The notes under the pieces are model-generated. The model did no database searches and was not told the origin of the DNA. It saw only the letters and a program-made list of their open reading frames with translations. Positions 12,035 through 19,500 of a stretch of 40,354 bases of DNA are shown piece after piece (within the stretch, counting starts at the first letter, position 1; each line of letters starts with the position of its first letter). This stretch comes from a virus. The stretch covers positions 1 through 40,354 of IMG/VR virus record IMGVR_UViG_3300027872_000013, one strand, 5' to 3'. The position numbers and the translations under genes were made by a program.

Positions 12035-12424
12035 CTAGCGCGGTTTGCGGTTGCACTCGCGGACGATCAAGCGAATCAGCGCCGACACCCGCGCACCGTG
12101 GCCCCTGGCGCGCAGCTGGTTTTTCAATTCCTGGGCCGTGTGCAGGTCCTCCTCGACGTCGTCGGCGTAACTCACGACCATTCGCCGCAACCGCGCGAGG
12201 TCCTCCTCGAGCTCGTGGAGCTCGCGCACCTCCTCGAGCTCGCCGTCGACCTCGACCGCGTCGAGCTCCTCGGGCGTTGCCGCTGCGACCGCGCGCTGGG
12301 CCCGCAACCGGGCTGCGCTAACCAGCGAGGCCCTGCCCAGGCAATCGTCAGCACGGCGCTGTCTGATATTGCGCGCGCTTTGCGCGTTTTCCTCGGCCCG
12401 CTCGATTCGATCCTCGAGCGTCAT
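12035..12424 (-). CDS. Acidic coiled-coil protein (129 aa)
   Basis: 129 residues, highly charged. Residues about 55-100 (EELDAVEVDGELEEVREL, HELEEDLARLRRMV) form an acidic long helix or coiled coil, and the C-terminus is basic (ARVSALIRLIVRECNRK). The start overlaps the upstream gene as ATGA. No family recognised. The pair 12035-12714 is a separate leftward unit that ends at the strong terminator. Confidence 0.65.
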   Translation of the reverse strand: MTLEDRIERAEENAQSARNIRQRRADDCLGRASLVSAARLRAQRAVAAATPEELDAVEVDGELEEVRELHELEEDLARLRRMVVSYADDVEEDLHTAQELKNQLRARGHGARVSALIRLIVRECNRKPR

Positions 12425-12714
12425 TCGGGCACCGAAACGATGAGCTCGACCAGGTCGTCAATGGGGGGGGTTTCGAGGTCCACGCGTGCGGCAATCCGCA
12501 GGACCCGGTGCATCGACTCGAAGGCGTTGACGTCGCCACGCTCGTGGCAGGCCGCCGCGTCGTCGAATTTGTCGCCCGCGTGGTACAGGTTGCCGGCCTT
12601 GTGGAAAATATCCGCAGCCAGCCCAGGCTCGCCGCACGCCTCAAATAGGCGCGCCTGGCTGCGCACCTTGCGCGCGTGCTCGGCCATTGCTTTTTTGTCG
12701 GTTACGATTTGCAT
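12421..12714 (-). CDS. Small helical protein with TPR-like pattern (97 aa)
   Basis: 97-residue protein. Residues about 25-60 (RLFEACGEPGLAADIFHKAG, NLYHAGDKFDDAAACHERG) show the helix-turn-helix spacing of tetratricopeptide-type repeats, in which Ala/Gly positions recur. The C-terminus is acidic. ATG start with AAGGA about 10 nt upstream. First gene of a two-gene leftward unit; promoter presumably in 12715-12833. TPR-like is an impression, not a certain family. Confidence 0.62.
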   Translation of the reverse strand: MQIVTDKKAMAEHARKVRSQARLFEACGEPGLAADIFHKAGNLYHAGDKFDDAAACHERGDVNAFESMHRVLRIAARVDLETPPIDDLVELIVSVPE

Positions 12715-12833
12715 TTTCGAGTTTCCTTTTTGGGTTGGTTTTCCCCCTCAACGGTCGCTCGCGGCGTCCGCTTTAGGGGATTTTCCACCCAATCGAGCAG
12801 GCCCTCGAGGCCCTAGCGCGCTACCGTGCGGCC

Positions 12834-13145
12834 ATGATTGAGCTGCGGCCAGGTGTAAAAATCCGCGTGTACGGCTACACTAATTCCGGCCGGCTGCACG
12901 TTGAGGGCGACGCGCACCTGGTCAAGCCTGACCGCACGTTTGACCGCCACCAGGGCCCGCTCGAGCTGCGCGACAATCAAAGCCTGATAAGGCGCGACCT
13001 GCGCCGGCCTGCACTCAAGCCACAGCGCGGGCCTTTCCTGCGCTGGCTGGTGCGATTCGAAGGCCAGGAAAACCGGCGGGCTATTTCGCGCTGGGTGCGT
13101 GCGCGTGACGTGCTGGCCGAGCGGACACTCGAGCCGCCGGATTGA
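12834..13145 (+). CDS. Lone rightward gene, basic hypothetical protein (103 aa)
   Basis: 103-residue basic protein, MIELRPGVKIRVYGYTN start, with a beta-rich N-terminal half and a basic helical C-terminal half (RRAISRWVRARDVLAERTL). Coding on the plus strand is supported by CTC-GAG pairs in frame, whereas the antisense frame lacks them. It faces the lysis genes convergently and has its own short upstream region, so it behaves as an independent unit (moron-like). No family recognised. Confidence 0.6.
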   Translation: MIELRPGVKIRVYGYTNSGRLHVEGDAHLVKPDRTFDRHQGPLELRDNQSLIRRDLRRPALKPQRGPFLRWLVRFEGQENRRAISRWVRARDVLAERTLEPPD

Positions 13146-13195
13146 CAATTTTCTAAATACTGGAATTGACCACCGCCCAGGACGGGCAGCGGTTG

Positions 13196-13531
13196 CTAGG
13201 TGGCGAGGAAAACCACCAGGTGCACCAGGCCAAGCGAAATTGGCGGGCCTAGCGCGTGGTGCAGGGTGTCGAGCAAGCGGTCGCGCAGGTGCAGTTTGTC
13301 GGCCACGGGTTTGTCGCTTTTCAAAAACTGCACGAGCTCGCGCAGCGCGCCACCGGTGAGCGCGAGCAGCTCGGCAAGCGACCAGGTCAGCCAGGCCGGC
13401 CAGTCGAGCAGGACCCCCGGCACCATGGCCGGCAGCGAATAGGCCGCGCCAAGGCCGGCGTGGCCGAGCACGTCGAGCGCGTAGCGCCAGCCGGAAACCT
13501 CGCCCGATAGCACCTTTTCAATGCGAGCCAC
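13196..13531 (-). CDS. Membrane protein at the end of the lysis cassette (111 aa)
   Basis: 111-residue protein with hydrophobic stretches at about residues 27-55 (GLGAAYSLPAMVPGVLLDW and WLTWSLAELLALT) and at the C-terminus (ISLGLVHLVVFLAT). Three membrane segments are likely, with a cytoplasmic-type basic loop between them (KSDKPVADKLHLRDR). Last gene of the leftward lysis group. Candidate holin-related or accessory membrane protein; no definite family. Confidence 0.55.
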   Translation of the reverse strand: MARIEKVLSGEVSGWRYALDVLGHAGLGAAYSLPAMVPGVLLDWPAWLTWSLAELLALTGGALRELVQFLKSDKPVADKLHLRDRLLDTLHHALGPPISLGLVHLVVFLAT

Positions 13532-13532
13532 G

Positions 13533-13817
13533 CTAGTGGTGCGCCTTGCGATTGTTTACGCGTATGGTTTTGTCGGCCGACATCGTCCACGCGCACCAGG
13601 CGGGTGCCATTGCCAGCTTGGGCGGTTCCTCGCGGGTCGGGGCCACGCACACCACGTCAAACTCGGTTAGCCGCTTGGTGCTGCCCTCGGCGTCGTTTTC
13701 CATGTCGACAAACGCCGCGCCGAGGTCAGGAATGACGACGTACTTTAGCCCACATGCGGGCAGACCAGCTAGCAGCATCACCGACAGGCTCAGCCCGAAT
13801 TTTTGCAGCTTCCGCAT
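13533..13817 (-). CDS. Outer-membrane lipoprotein, candidate o-spanin (Rz1-like)
   Basis: 94 residues with a lipoprotein signal: basic MRKLQK, hydrophobic core FGLSLSVMLLAG and a lipobox LPAC placing the acylated Cys at about residue 22. The gene begins inside the end of the preceding single-TM gene in another frame (overlap 13726-13817), the hallmark of overlapping Rz/Rz1 spanin pairs. The mature part (about 70 residues) is longer than in lambda and contains two more cysteines. Spanins fuse inner and outer membrane at lysis. The role is inferred from architecture. Confidence 0.6.
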   Translation of the reverse strand: MRKLQKFGLSLSVMLLAGLPACGLKYVVIPDLGAAFVDMENDAEGSTKRLTEFDVVCVAPTREEPPKLAMAPAWCAWTMSADKTIRVNNRKAHH

Positions 13818-13956
13818 TGCTTTCCCCCTGCTCGAGTACCACGCCGAGCTCGCCCTCGGCGCGCCCGCGCTTCCTGACGTTGCGAAACACTAGCACCGCG
13901 ATACCCAGAACAATCAGCACCAGAGCACCGGCACCAGCCCACGGCCACGCCCCCAC
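13726..13956 (-). CDS. Inner-membrane protein, candidate i-spanin (Rz-like)
   Basis: 76 residues. N-terminal transmembrane helix (AGAGALVLIVLGIAVLVF, residues about 7-24), a basic stop-transfer (RNVRKRGR) and a helical tail (LEQGESNAEAAKIRAEP). The GTG start abuts the upstream TAG. Its 3' third overlaps the lipoprotein gene in another frame. The RNVRKRGR charge would predict the tail to be cytoplasmic, which disagrees with a normal i-spanin orientation, so the spanin call is tentative. Confidence 0.5.
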   Translation of the reverse strand: MGAWPWAGAGALVLIVLGIAVLVFRNVRKRGRAEGELGVVLEQGESNAEAAKIRAEPVGDAASWSARMWAKVRRHS

Positions 13957-14241
13957 CTATTTGCCCCACGTCTGCACGTCGGGGTCGTTTCGGGCCTTGC
14001 CCCAATTGATCGCAAACGCGTCCACGATTCGCATAACCTTGTTTCCCGACGGGAAAATAGCCGTCAGGACGCCCGCGAGCATGACCAAGCGTGGCAGCCA
14101 AACCGTCAGATAGGATTCGATGCGCGCGCCCCAATCGACCACCGGCTCGAGGCCAACCGCGTCGACGACCTGGCCGCTAGCAAGGCTCGCGAATGCCGCG
14201 AGCATGAGCAAAACCAGCATTTCACCTATTCGAAACTGCAT
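13957..14241 (-). CDS. Small membrane protein, holin candidate (94 aa)
   Basis: Two hydrophobic segments: residues about 7-23 (EMLVLLMLAAFASLASG, signal-anchor or signal-peptide-like) and about 45-63 (TVWLPRLVMLAGVLTAIF), followed by a soluble tail FAINWGKARNDP of a type I recall from phage membrane proteins near lysis genes. ATG preceded by AGGGGGTCAACAAA. Located directly after the endolysin gene. Two-TM size fits a class II holin, but this is inference. Confidence 0.55.
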   Translation of the reverse strand: MQFRIGEMLVLLMLAAFASLASGQVVDAVGLEPVVDWGARIESYLTVWLPRLVMLAGVLTAIFPSGNKVMRIVDAFAINWGKARNDPDVQTWGK

Positions 14242-14253
14242 TTTGTTGACCCC

Positions 14254-14766
14254 CTATTTCCGGCCACCGTGCCGAATTGACAAATGGTTTCCGTCACTAA
14301 AACGACCGCCCCAATACGCCAGCGGGTGCAGGGTTTCCCAGTAATCGCCGAGGCCCTGATACTGTGGGGTTTTCGTCAGGTACTCGCCGGCCGCAGTAAA
14401 CAGGCCGTAGTCGCCGGCCAGGCGTATGCGGTGCAGGCTGCGCACAATCCCAATCGGCCGAAATTTGTGGTGCCCGGGTGCCGCTGGGTGGTGCGCGCCG
14501 TGGCTCTTGTGCTTTTTGCATACCCGACAATGCGAGGCGTTGTAACGCGCCACCGCCTCGCTGCGTTGAAACTCAAAAAGCCTGAGCTCGAGGTCCTCCT
14601 CGGCGCGAACGTGCAAAATAACTAGCGGCTGCAGCGCAGCAAATAGCGATTGCTTACGACCTAGCGGGCCTTTTTCGGTAACGCGCCAGCGTCGCAGCGC
14701 CGCCAGGTAATCGCCCTCGAGCTCGACCAGGGCGCGCCTGGCCGCGTCACGTGCTGCGGTATTCAT
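14254..14766 (-). CDS. Endolysin, M15-type peptidoglycan peptidase
   Basis: 170-residue cell-wall peptidase, probably cleaving peptide cross-links like L-Ala-D-Glu or D-Ala endopeptidases of the M15 fold. The C-terminal domain shows the phage M15 signature: Ser110-x-His112 in IVRSLHRIRLAGD, Asp119, LFTAAGEYLTK, WETLHPLAYWGGRF and the final zinc ligand His161 in DGNHLS. Residues 67-80 (FQRSEAVARYNASHC) match the usual RS-x-x-A segment. There is an unusual CRVCKKHKSHGAHH insertion. ATG overlaps the upstream stop as ATGA. No signal peptide, so export depends on a holin. Confidence 0.78.
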   Translation of the reverse strand: MNTAARDAARRALVELEGDYLAALRRWRVTEKGPLGRKQSLFAALQPLVILHVRAEEDLELRLFEFQRSEAVARYNASHCRVCKKHKSHGAHHPAAPGHHKFRPIGIVRSLHRIRLAGDYGLFTAAGEYLTKTPQYQGLGDYWETLHPLAYWGGRFSDGNHLSIRHGGRK

Positions 14767-15068
14767 GGGAGCTCGACCCCCACCGACGCGCACTTTTCGC
14801 GGTCCTTTAGCTGGCGGCCCAGGCATAGCGACCGCAGCGTTTCACGCTTGGCCTCGGTCGCGGCGTCCTCTGCCTCGGCCCGGTCGGCCAGGCCGACGGT
14901 GAGCTCGACCACGCGCGCAATTGCGTCCTCATTGATTTTTATTTGCCCCTCGCCGTCCGAGGCGCGGGCGTAGTGCCCCACCTGAAACGTTGCAAACGCG
15001 ATAATCCCAGCCGCAGCGACCACGCCGGCGACGGTGATTCCGATGCTTGCCAAGGTTTTGCGCGTCAT
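14763..15068 (-). CDS. Membrane-anchored lysis-cassette protein (101 aa)
   Basis: N-terminal transmembrane helix (residues about 8-28, SIGITVAGVVAAAGIIAFAT) followed by a charged helical region (RAEAEDAATEAKRETLRSL) with two cysteines near the C-terminus (LCLGRQ, EKCASV). Directly upstream of and overlapping the endolysin gene. Topology resembles an i-spanin or a membrane-tethered accessory; which of the two single-TM proteins here is the true spanin partner is unclear. ATG preceded by AGGGGGCAACCT. Confidence 0.6.
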   Translation of the reverse strand: MTRKTLASIGITVAGVVAAAGIIAFATFQVGHYARASDGEGQIKINEDAIARVVELTVGLADRAEAEDAATEAKRETLRSLCLGRQLKDREKCASVGVELP

Positions 15069-15079
15069 AGGTTGCCCCC

Positions 15080-15385
15080 TTACGGGTAAACGGCCCTAAA
15101 AACTAGCGTGATAACACCGCCTAACATGATTGCCGCACCCGTCGCCCAGGCTATGCGCGTGGTTAGCGCGCTCAGCTTGTCGTTGATTTCGTCGAGTGTG
15201 TCGGCGGTTTTTTCGTTTAGGGTGTCCTGTTGTTGCCGGCGTATGTCGGCCTCGCCACCGTGCTGCGCAATCCACGCTCTGACCTCGTCAAGCGTTTTCG
15301 GTCGGTGCTTTCCGTTTGACAATGAAACGCCCTCCAGATCGTCTGCCAGCGTGTAGCCGTCTGCGCCTAGCACCTGGTCGACCAC
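15080..15385 (-). CDS. XhlA-like holin/haemolysin-type membrane protein (101 aa)
   Basis: 101 residues. An amphipathic central coiled coil (TLNEKTADTLDEINDKLSAL) precedes one C-terminal transmembrane helix (AWATGAAIMLGGVITLVFRA). This order, helical N-domain then C-terminal TM, is that of XhlA-type holins. It lies at the head of the lysis cassette. In established systems such proteins permeabilise the inner membrane with a partner holin. Family by topology, not by clear sequence identity. Confidence 0.58.
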   Translation of the reverse strand: MVDQVLGADGYTLADDLEGVSLSNGKHRPKTLDEVRAWIAQHGGEADIRRQQQDTLNEKTADTLDEINDKLSALTTRIAWATGAAIMLGGVITLVFRAVYP

Positions 15386-15389
15386 GCCG

Positions 15390-15593
15390 TCAATCCTTAT
15401 AGCGGTAAATCAACCGAACGGCCTTCGAAATTTCGTCCTCGACGTTTTGGCTCACGACCAGCACCAGGTCGAGGTCGCCGTTGCCGTCGACGACCAGGTC
15501 TATCAGCTCGGCGGCCTTTGCGGAGCGGTCGCGCACGGTGTGGATATGCCGCTGAATTTCGAGCAGCGGAAACTTTGTCGGTGTGCCGGGCAT
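15390..15593 (-). CDS. Small hypothetical protein (67 aa)
   Basis: 67-residue soluble protein starting MPGTPTKFPLLEIQRHIH, with an acidic-hydrophobic stretch VVDGNGDLDLVLVV. The ATG at 15593 has GAGGGGGG 4-9 nt upstream and is preferred over an upstream frame start. It lies 5 nt before the XhlA-like gene. No family recognised; possibly a lysis accessory. Confidence 0.6.
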   Translation of the reverse strand: MPGTPTKFPLLEIQRHIHTVRDRSAKAAELIDLVVDGNGDLDLVLVVSQNVEDEISKAVRLIYRYKD

Positions 15594-15646
15594 TTTCCCC
15601 CCTCGTGCATCATTTCGAAACCGTTGCGACGTCACCTTGCTGACGC

Positions 15647-15955
15647 TTACGGGATTGTGCCCGTAGCGGCACCCATGTCGGCCTTGATTGTAGACTCCGA
15701 GGCTGCGACCTGGTCACGTGCGGAAAGTTTTTGCTGTTTGCTGTCGAGGTCCACCATACCCCTCTGCATAAACCGGGTGGCGCAAATGTTTGCCGACCAG
15801 TCGGCTGGGTTGCCGAGCCGTACCTCGAGCATCGGGCAAAGTCGCGCAAAATGGGCGGTTTGATTTCCGGTAATGACCCTGCATGTATAGTCATCGTCAG
15901 CGGTTGCAATCGAAGCGACCAAAAACAGGGCGATGATTAGCGCTAGTTTTTTCAT
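15647..15955 (-). CDS. Secreted small Cys-rich protein (102 aa)
   Basis: Signal peptide MKKLALIIALFLVASIATA, then a mature domain of about 83 residues with cysteines at YTCRV, RLCPML and NICATR. The ATG at 15955 follows GAGGTG; an ATG four codons upstream overlaps the previous stop as ATGA and is an alternative. The acidic-basic C-terminus is helical. No known family. One of several exported products around the fibre region, either periplasmic or released at lysis. Confidence 0.65.
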   Translation of the reverse strand: MKKLALIIALFLVASIATADDDYTCRVITGNQTAHFARLCPMLEVRLGNPADWSANICATRFMQRGMVDLDSKQQKLSARDQVAASESTIKADMGAATGTIP

Positions 15956-15963
15956 GCCGCACC

Positions 15964-16590
15964 TCATTGTATAATCAAATAAACGGGTTTCGTGGTCGGC
16001 GACGCTGTGGGCGTTGCGGTTGGCGTTGCGGTTGGCGTGGGCGTGGCGGCAGATTCAGCGGCGCGCCATTCTATCGCGTCAATGTTACAAGTCTGCCGCG
16101 CGCCAGGCGAGCCGCCCGACTTGTGGCAGGTAATTTTTACGCAAACGTCGGCTGCAGCGCTGATTAGGTTAGACGTCCAGGCCTCAACGTGAATTGCGCC
16201 GGGCTCGTCGGGCACGTCGATTTCGGGCCCGCCCTCGTGCAGGTCCGCACAATCGGTGCCGTCGTAAATGTCAATCTCAAACGTCGCGGTGCCGGTTTGT
16301 CCTGAGTCAAACTCGCTGGTAAAAATCGCTATTTCCTGGGCGTTGGCGCCATCGTCCAATGCCCCGGCCGCTGACGTGAATTGCAGCATATAGACAGGGT
16401 TAACGTTATTGCTGTCTGCGGTGCACCAGTCGCCACCTGGCGAGTCGGGGTCGTCGTCGAGGGTTTCGTGCGCGGTTGGGGTGCCGTCGCAATCGTTAGC
16501 GGTCGACGTGATTGTGCCGTTTGGGGTTTCTACCGTCAGGGCCCACGCGGGGGTCGCCAGTAGTAAAAGGACCAGCGGCAGCCAGCGCAC
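15964..16590 (-). CDS. Secreted protein with Thr-Pro repeat tail (208 aa)
   Basis: Signal peptide (MRWLPLVLLLLATPAWA), then a beta-rich domain of about 150 residues with spaced cysteines (DCDGTP, WCTADS, TDCADL, VCVKITCHKSG, QTCNID) and a low-complexity PTPTATPTATPTASPTT linker near the C-terminus ending in KPVYLIIQ. This is the layout of a cell-surface or extracellular protein with a Thr/Pro stalk. Acidic DDDPDSPGG segment may bind Ca. GTG start shares its G with the stop of the giant fibre gene, so both belong to one transcript. No cytoplasmic role expected. Confidence 0.65.
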   Translation of the reverse strand: MRWLPLVLLLLATPAWALTVETPNGTITSTANDCDGTPTAHETLDDDPDSPGGDWCTADSNNVNPVYMLQFTSAAGALDDGANAQEIAIFTSEFDSGQTGTATFEIDIYDGTDCADLHEGGPEIDVPDEPGAIHVEAWTSNLISAAADVCVKITCHKSGGSPGARQTCNIDAIEWRAAESAATPTPTATPTATPTASPTTKPVYLIIQ

Positions 16591-19500
16591 TAATCCACCT
16601 CAACCGTTAGCACAATTGAAAGCTGGTCGACGTTGCCAGACTCCGACACCAGCACCACCGAAAGTTTATCATAGGCCACAAACCCGGTTGCGTTTAACGC
16701 GTCGTCGTCCGAGGGCGAGGTGGTACACGTGAGCGTCGTCGAGGCCACCGCGTCGAGGATTGACGTCGTGCAGGTATCGTCGCCGAGGTCCTCGCCATCG
16801 CATATATTGATAATAACGTTAGTTCCACCGAAGGCCTCGCAGCGAACCTTGGTCATTGTGCCCGTGAAAGGCGGCAGCACAATTAAAAACTCATCGTTAG
16901 TCGGGTTGGGCGACGGCACGAGAAGCTGAAACCCTGTCCTGGTGTCGAGGCTGGCGTGCACGTCGGCAGCCACGAGGCTATCGGCGTCGATTCCGGCGCT
17001 GCCGTGTGTGTGTAGGGCGTCGGCATTGCTGGCATCGGTCAGCGTGTCGAGCTCGGGCCCGGTGCCCGTGGTGTCGCTGTGCGAGGCCACGGTGTGCGCC
17101 TCGGCGTGCAGGTCGGTGAGCTCGGCCCATTTCGTCGCGTCAATGGTGACCACGTCGGTGGTCAGGTCGAAATCGGCCGCCGCGAGCGACACCAGGCGCA
17201 GGTCGACGCCCACCTTGGGGGTGGCTGCCGTTATGGCCAGGCCGCCGCCATCGCTCGAGTGCGTGTTGCTTTCGCCACCCGCTACACCGCACGCGCCGCC
17301 GGCGCCGATTATATCGCCGTTTACGTCAAACTCCGCACACTGGCCAGTCGTCGCCGTGCCGGTAATCAGCTTTAGGTCGATGCCAGACTTAATCGCCGTC
17401 GCGACCTCGGTTATAGCGTCGATATGGTCAGCCACCACCGGGTGCCCGGTGTCGGTGTGAACGTGTAAGGCGTCGGCGTTGCTGGCATCGGTCAGCGTGT
17501 CGAGCTCGGGCCCGGTGCCTGTGGTGTCCGAATGCGAGGCCACGGTGTGCGCGTCGGCGTGGTGGGCGCTGCCGCTGTGTGAGGCGTTTACGGTCATAGA
17601 CTGGTATGTGCCGCCGAGCTCGCCAGTCATTGCAGCCGATTTGAAAAAGAACGGGTCCATAGCGCGGTTTGGGGTGAAGGCGTTAATCTCGGACGTCGTC
17701 CCGATTTCCATCGTGCCTCGAGCGATTACTGTCGCAGCGTCGACATTGAGACCCGACAGCGTGCCGGTAACGTCGGTTTCCAAATCAATAGGGTGCAGGT
17801 CGCCGATTTCCTGCTGCACAAACGCGGTCGAGGCGGCCGAGGTGTCGCTATCGTCTGGCGCCGCCGTTGCGACGTCGGCCGTGCCGCTCGTAAAATCGCT
17901 GGCACCTGTGAAATTATTATCCCCGGTTATTGTGTTATCGGAATTGAGGCCGACTTTGACCGCGTCGGAAAATGTTTCGAGGCCGTGCAAGCGCCAGCGG
18001 TCGTCGGTCCTATCCAATACCCATTCCGACGGGTAGTCCTCGAGGGTCGCCACGTCGACGTCGCCGCAAATTAGGTGCGGCGTATTGACCACCAGAAAGT
18101 CGCTGAAAGCGTCGCAATTCCCGTTGCTGCCGGCGGTGGTGTCCTCAACGCAATTGCCGCCAGGCGTGCCGCAGGTCTGAAATACGTCGGTGCAAACCGT
18201 CGTGCAATCAAAAATTAGATGATTGAGCAGGGTCGACCCGTCGGAGTCGCACAGGCCGTTTGGGTTTCCGGTATTTTCAGGCGGGCCGCCGGCGTTGAAT
18301 AAATCGGTGCAGCCCTCGTCGGTCGAGGTCACCACCTTGATAACCTGGCCGTCCTGGCCACCGTAGAAATTTAGAATCGTTACCGGGGCAATCGTCGCGT
18401 GTGGAAACGACGTTGTCCCGTCGGCGTCGCAGAATGTATCGGCTGCCCCGACCCGCTGCGGCAGGGCAGCTGTCGACGTCGACCCGTCAAAATCGCAAAA
18501 CCCGTTGGAGCTGCCCGAGCACTCGAAATTGCCGTCGGTGCAAGGGCTGCCAAAGCGGCTGTTGAAAACGTCAACACAGTGTGCATCGAAAGCATCGTTG
18601 CACTCAAACGAATAAAATAGCTGGCCCTGTGCGACGTTAGGCGTCGGGTCAGCCTCGGGGAAATACTCAGGCTCGCCTAAGCCTAGAAACCCGCGTGTAA
18701 TAATATCGTCGGCGTGCGTTACGCCGAAAATCCTGGGGTTGATCTCGTGCAAAAAATTGCCGTCGTAATGCTCATCGTTTTTTTGAATGCCCGTCATTTG
18801 CCACAGCACGCCCGGGTTTTCGCCGCCACCCGTTACGCTTTGCCGGCTCGTAAACTCGATCCAGTCTTGATTAGACAGCGAAATGTTAGCCGTGCCGCAG
18901 ACCAGCTCGGTGGACGTGGAGCAATGAAAAACAGTCGTCGCCCTTATGTCGATGCTGATAACCTGCCCGAACTCGTCCGCGTTGGCGTTGGTCGTCCCGT
19001 CGGAGTCGCAAAGGTTATCATGGCACGGCGCCGAGGCTGCGCACGAGGTTTGCGGCGGCCCGCCGGTATCCCAAAAATCGTCGCAGCCCCAGGAAAAATC
19101 ATCATAGTTAGCCGTAATCGACGACGGCCCCACGAAACGCGACCCGCCCTTGACGTCGGGGGCTCCGTTGGCGAGCGGTAGGACCCGAACGCGATTCCAA
19201 ACCGAATTGGCGTCGGACTGGTCGGTTACCCATGTCTCGGTAATGTCGAAGGTGTCAGCGGTGACCGCCTGCACCACCTCGGCGCCGTTGTAGTTGATTG
19301 TGCCGCGTATAACCAGGTCCTCGCCTACAGCTAGCCCGTGAGCAGTAGACGTCATGGTAATGTCGAGGCCGTTCTGCACCATTAGCGTAATTAGCGCGGG
19401 TGCAGCTTCCCCGTGGCGGCGCCCCTCAACCGCAAAATCGCCAGGCTGTTTTAGCTCGCCACCGGTGAGCGGTAGGTATCCGGTGAGCCCTGCCGTGTGA

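Noticed and set aside
12098-12841. Long plus-strand frame of 247 codons
   Set aside because: Antisense to two overlapping leftward genes with natural codon use; a high-GC shadow frame.
13146-13195. Possible terminator between convergent genes at 13145 and 13196
   Set aside because: The ACCGCCC/GGGC...GCGGT hairpin has a bulge and no T run on either strand.
15992-16060. GTTGCGGTTGGCGTTGCGG repeats, CRISPR-like at first glance
   Set aside because: They are a short tandem codon repeat for Thr-Pro-Thr-Ala in the 208-aa secreted protein; no spacers of constant length.
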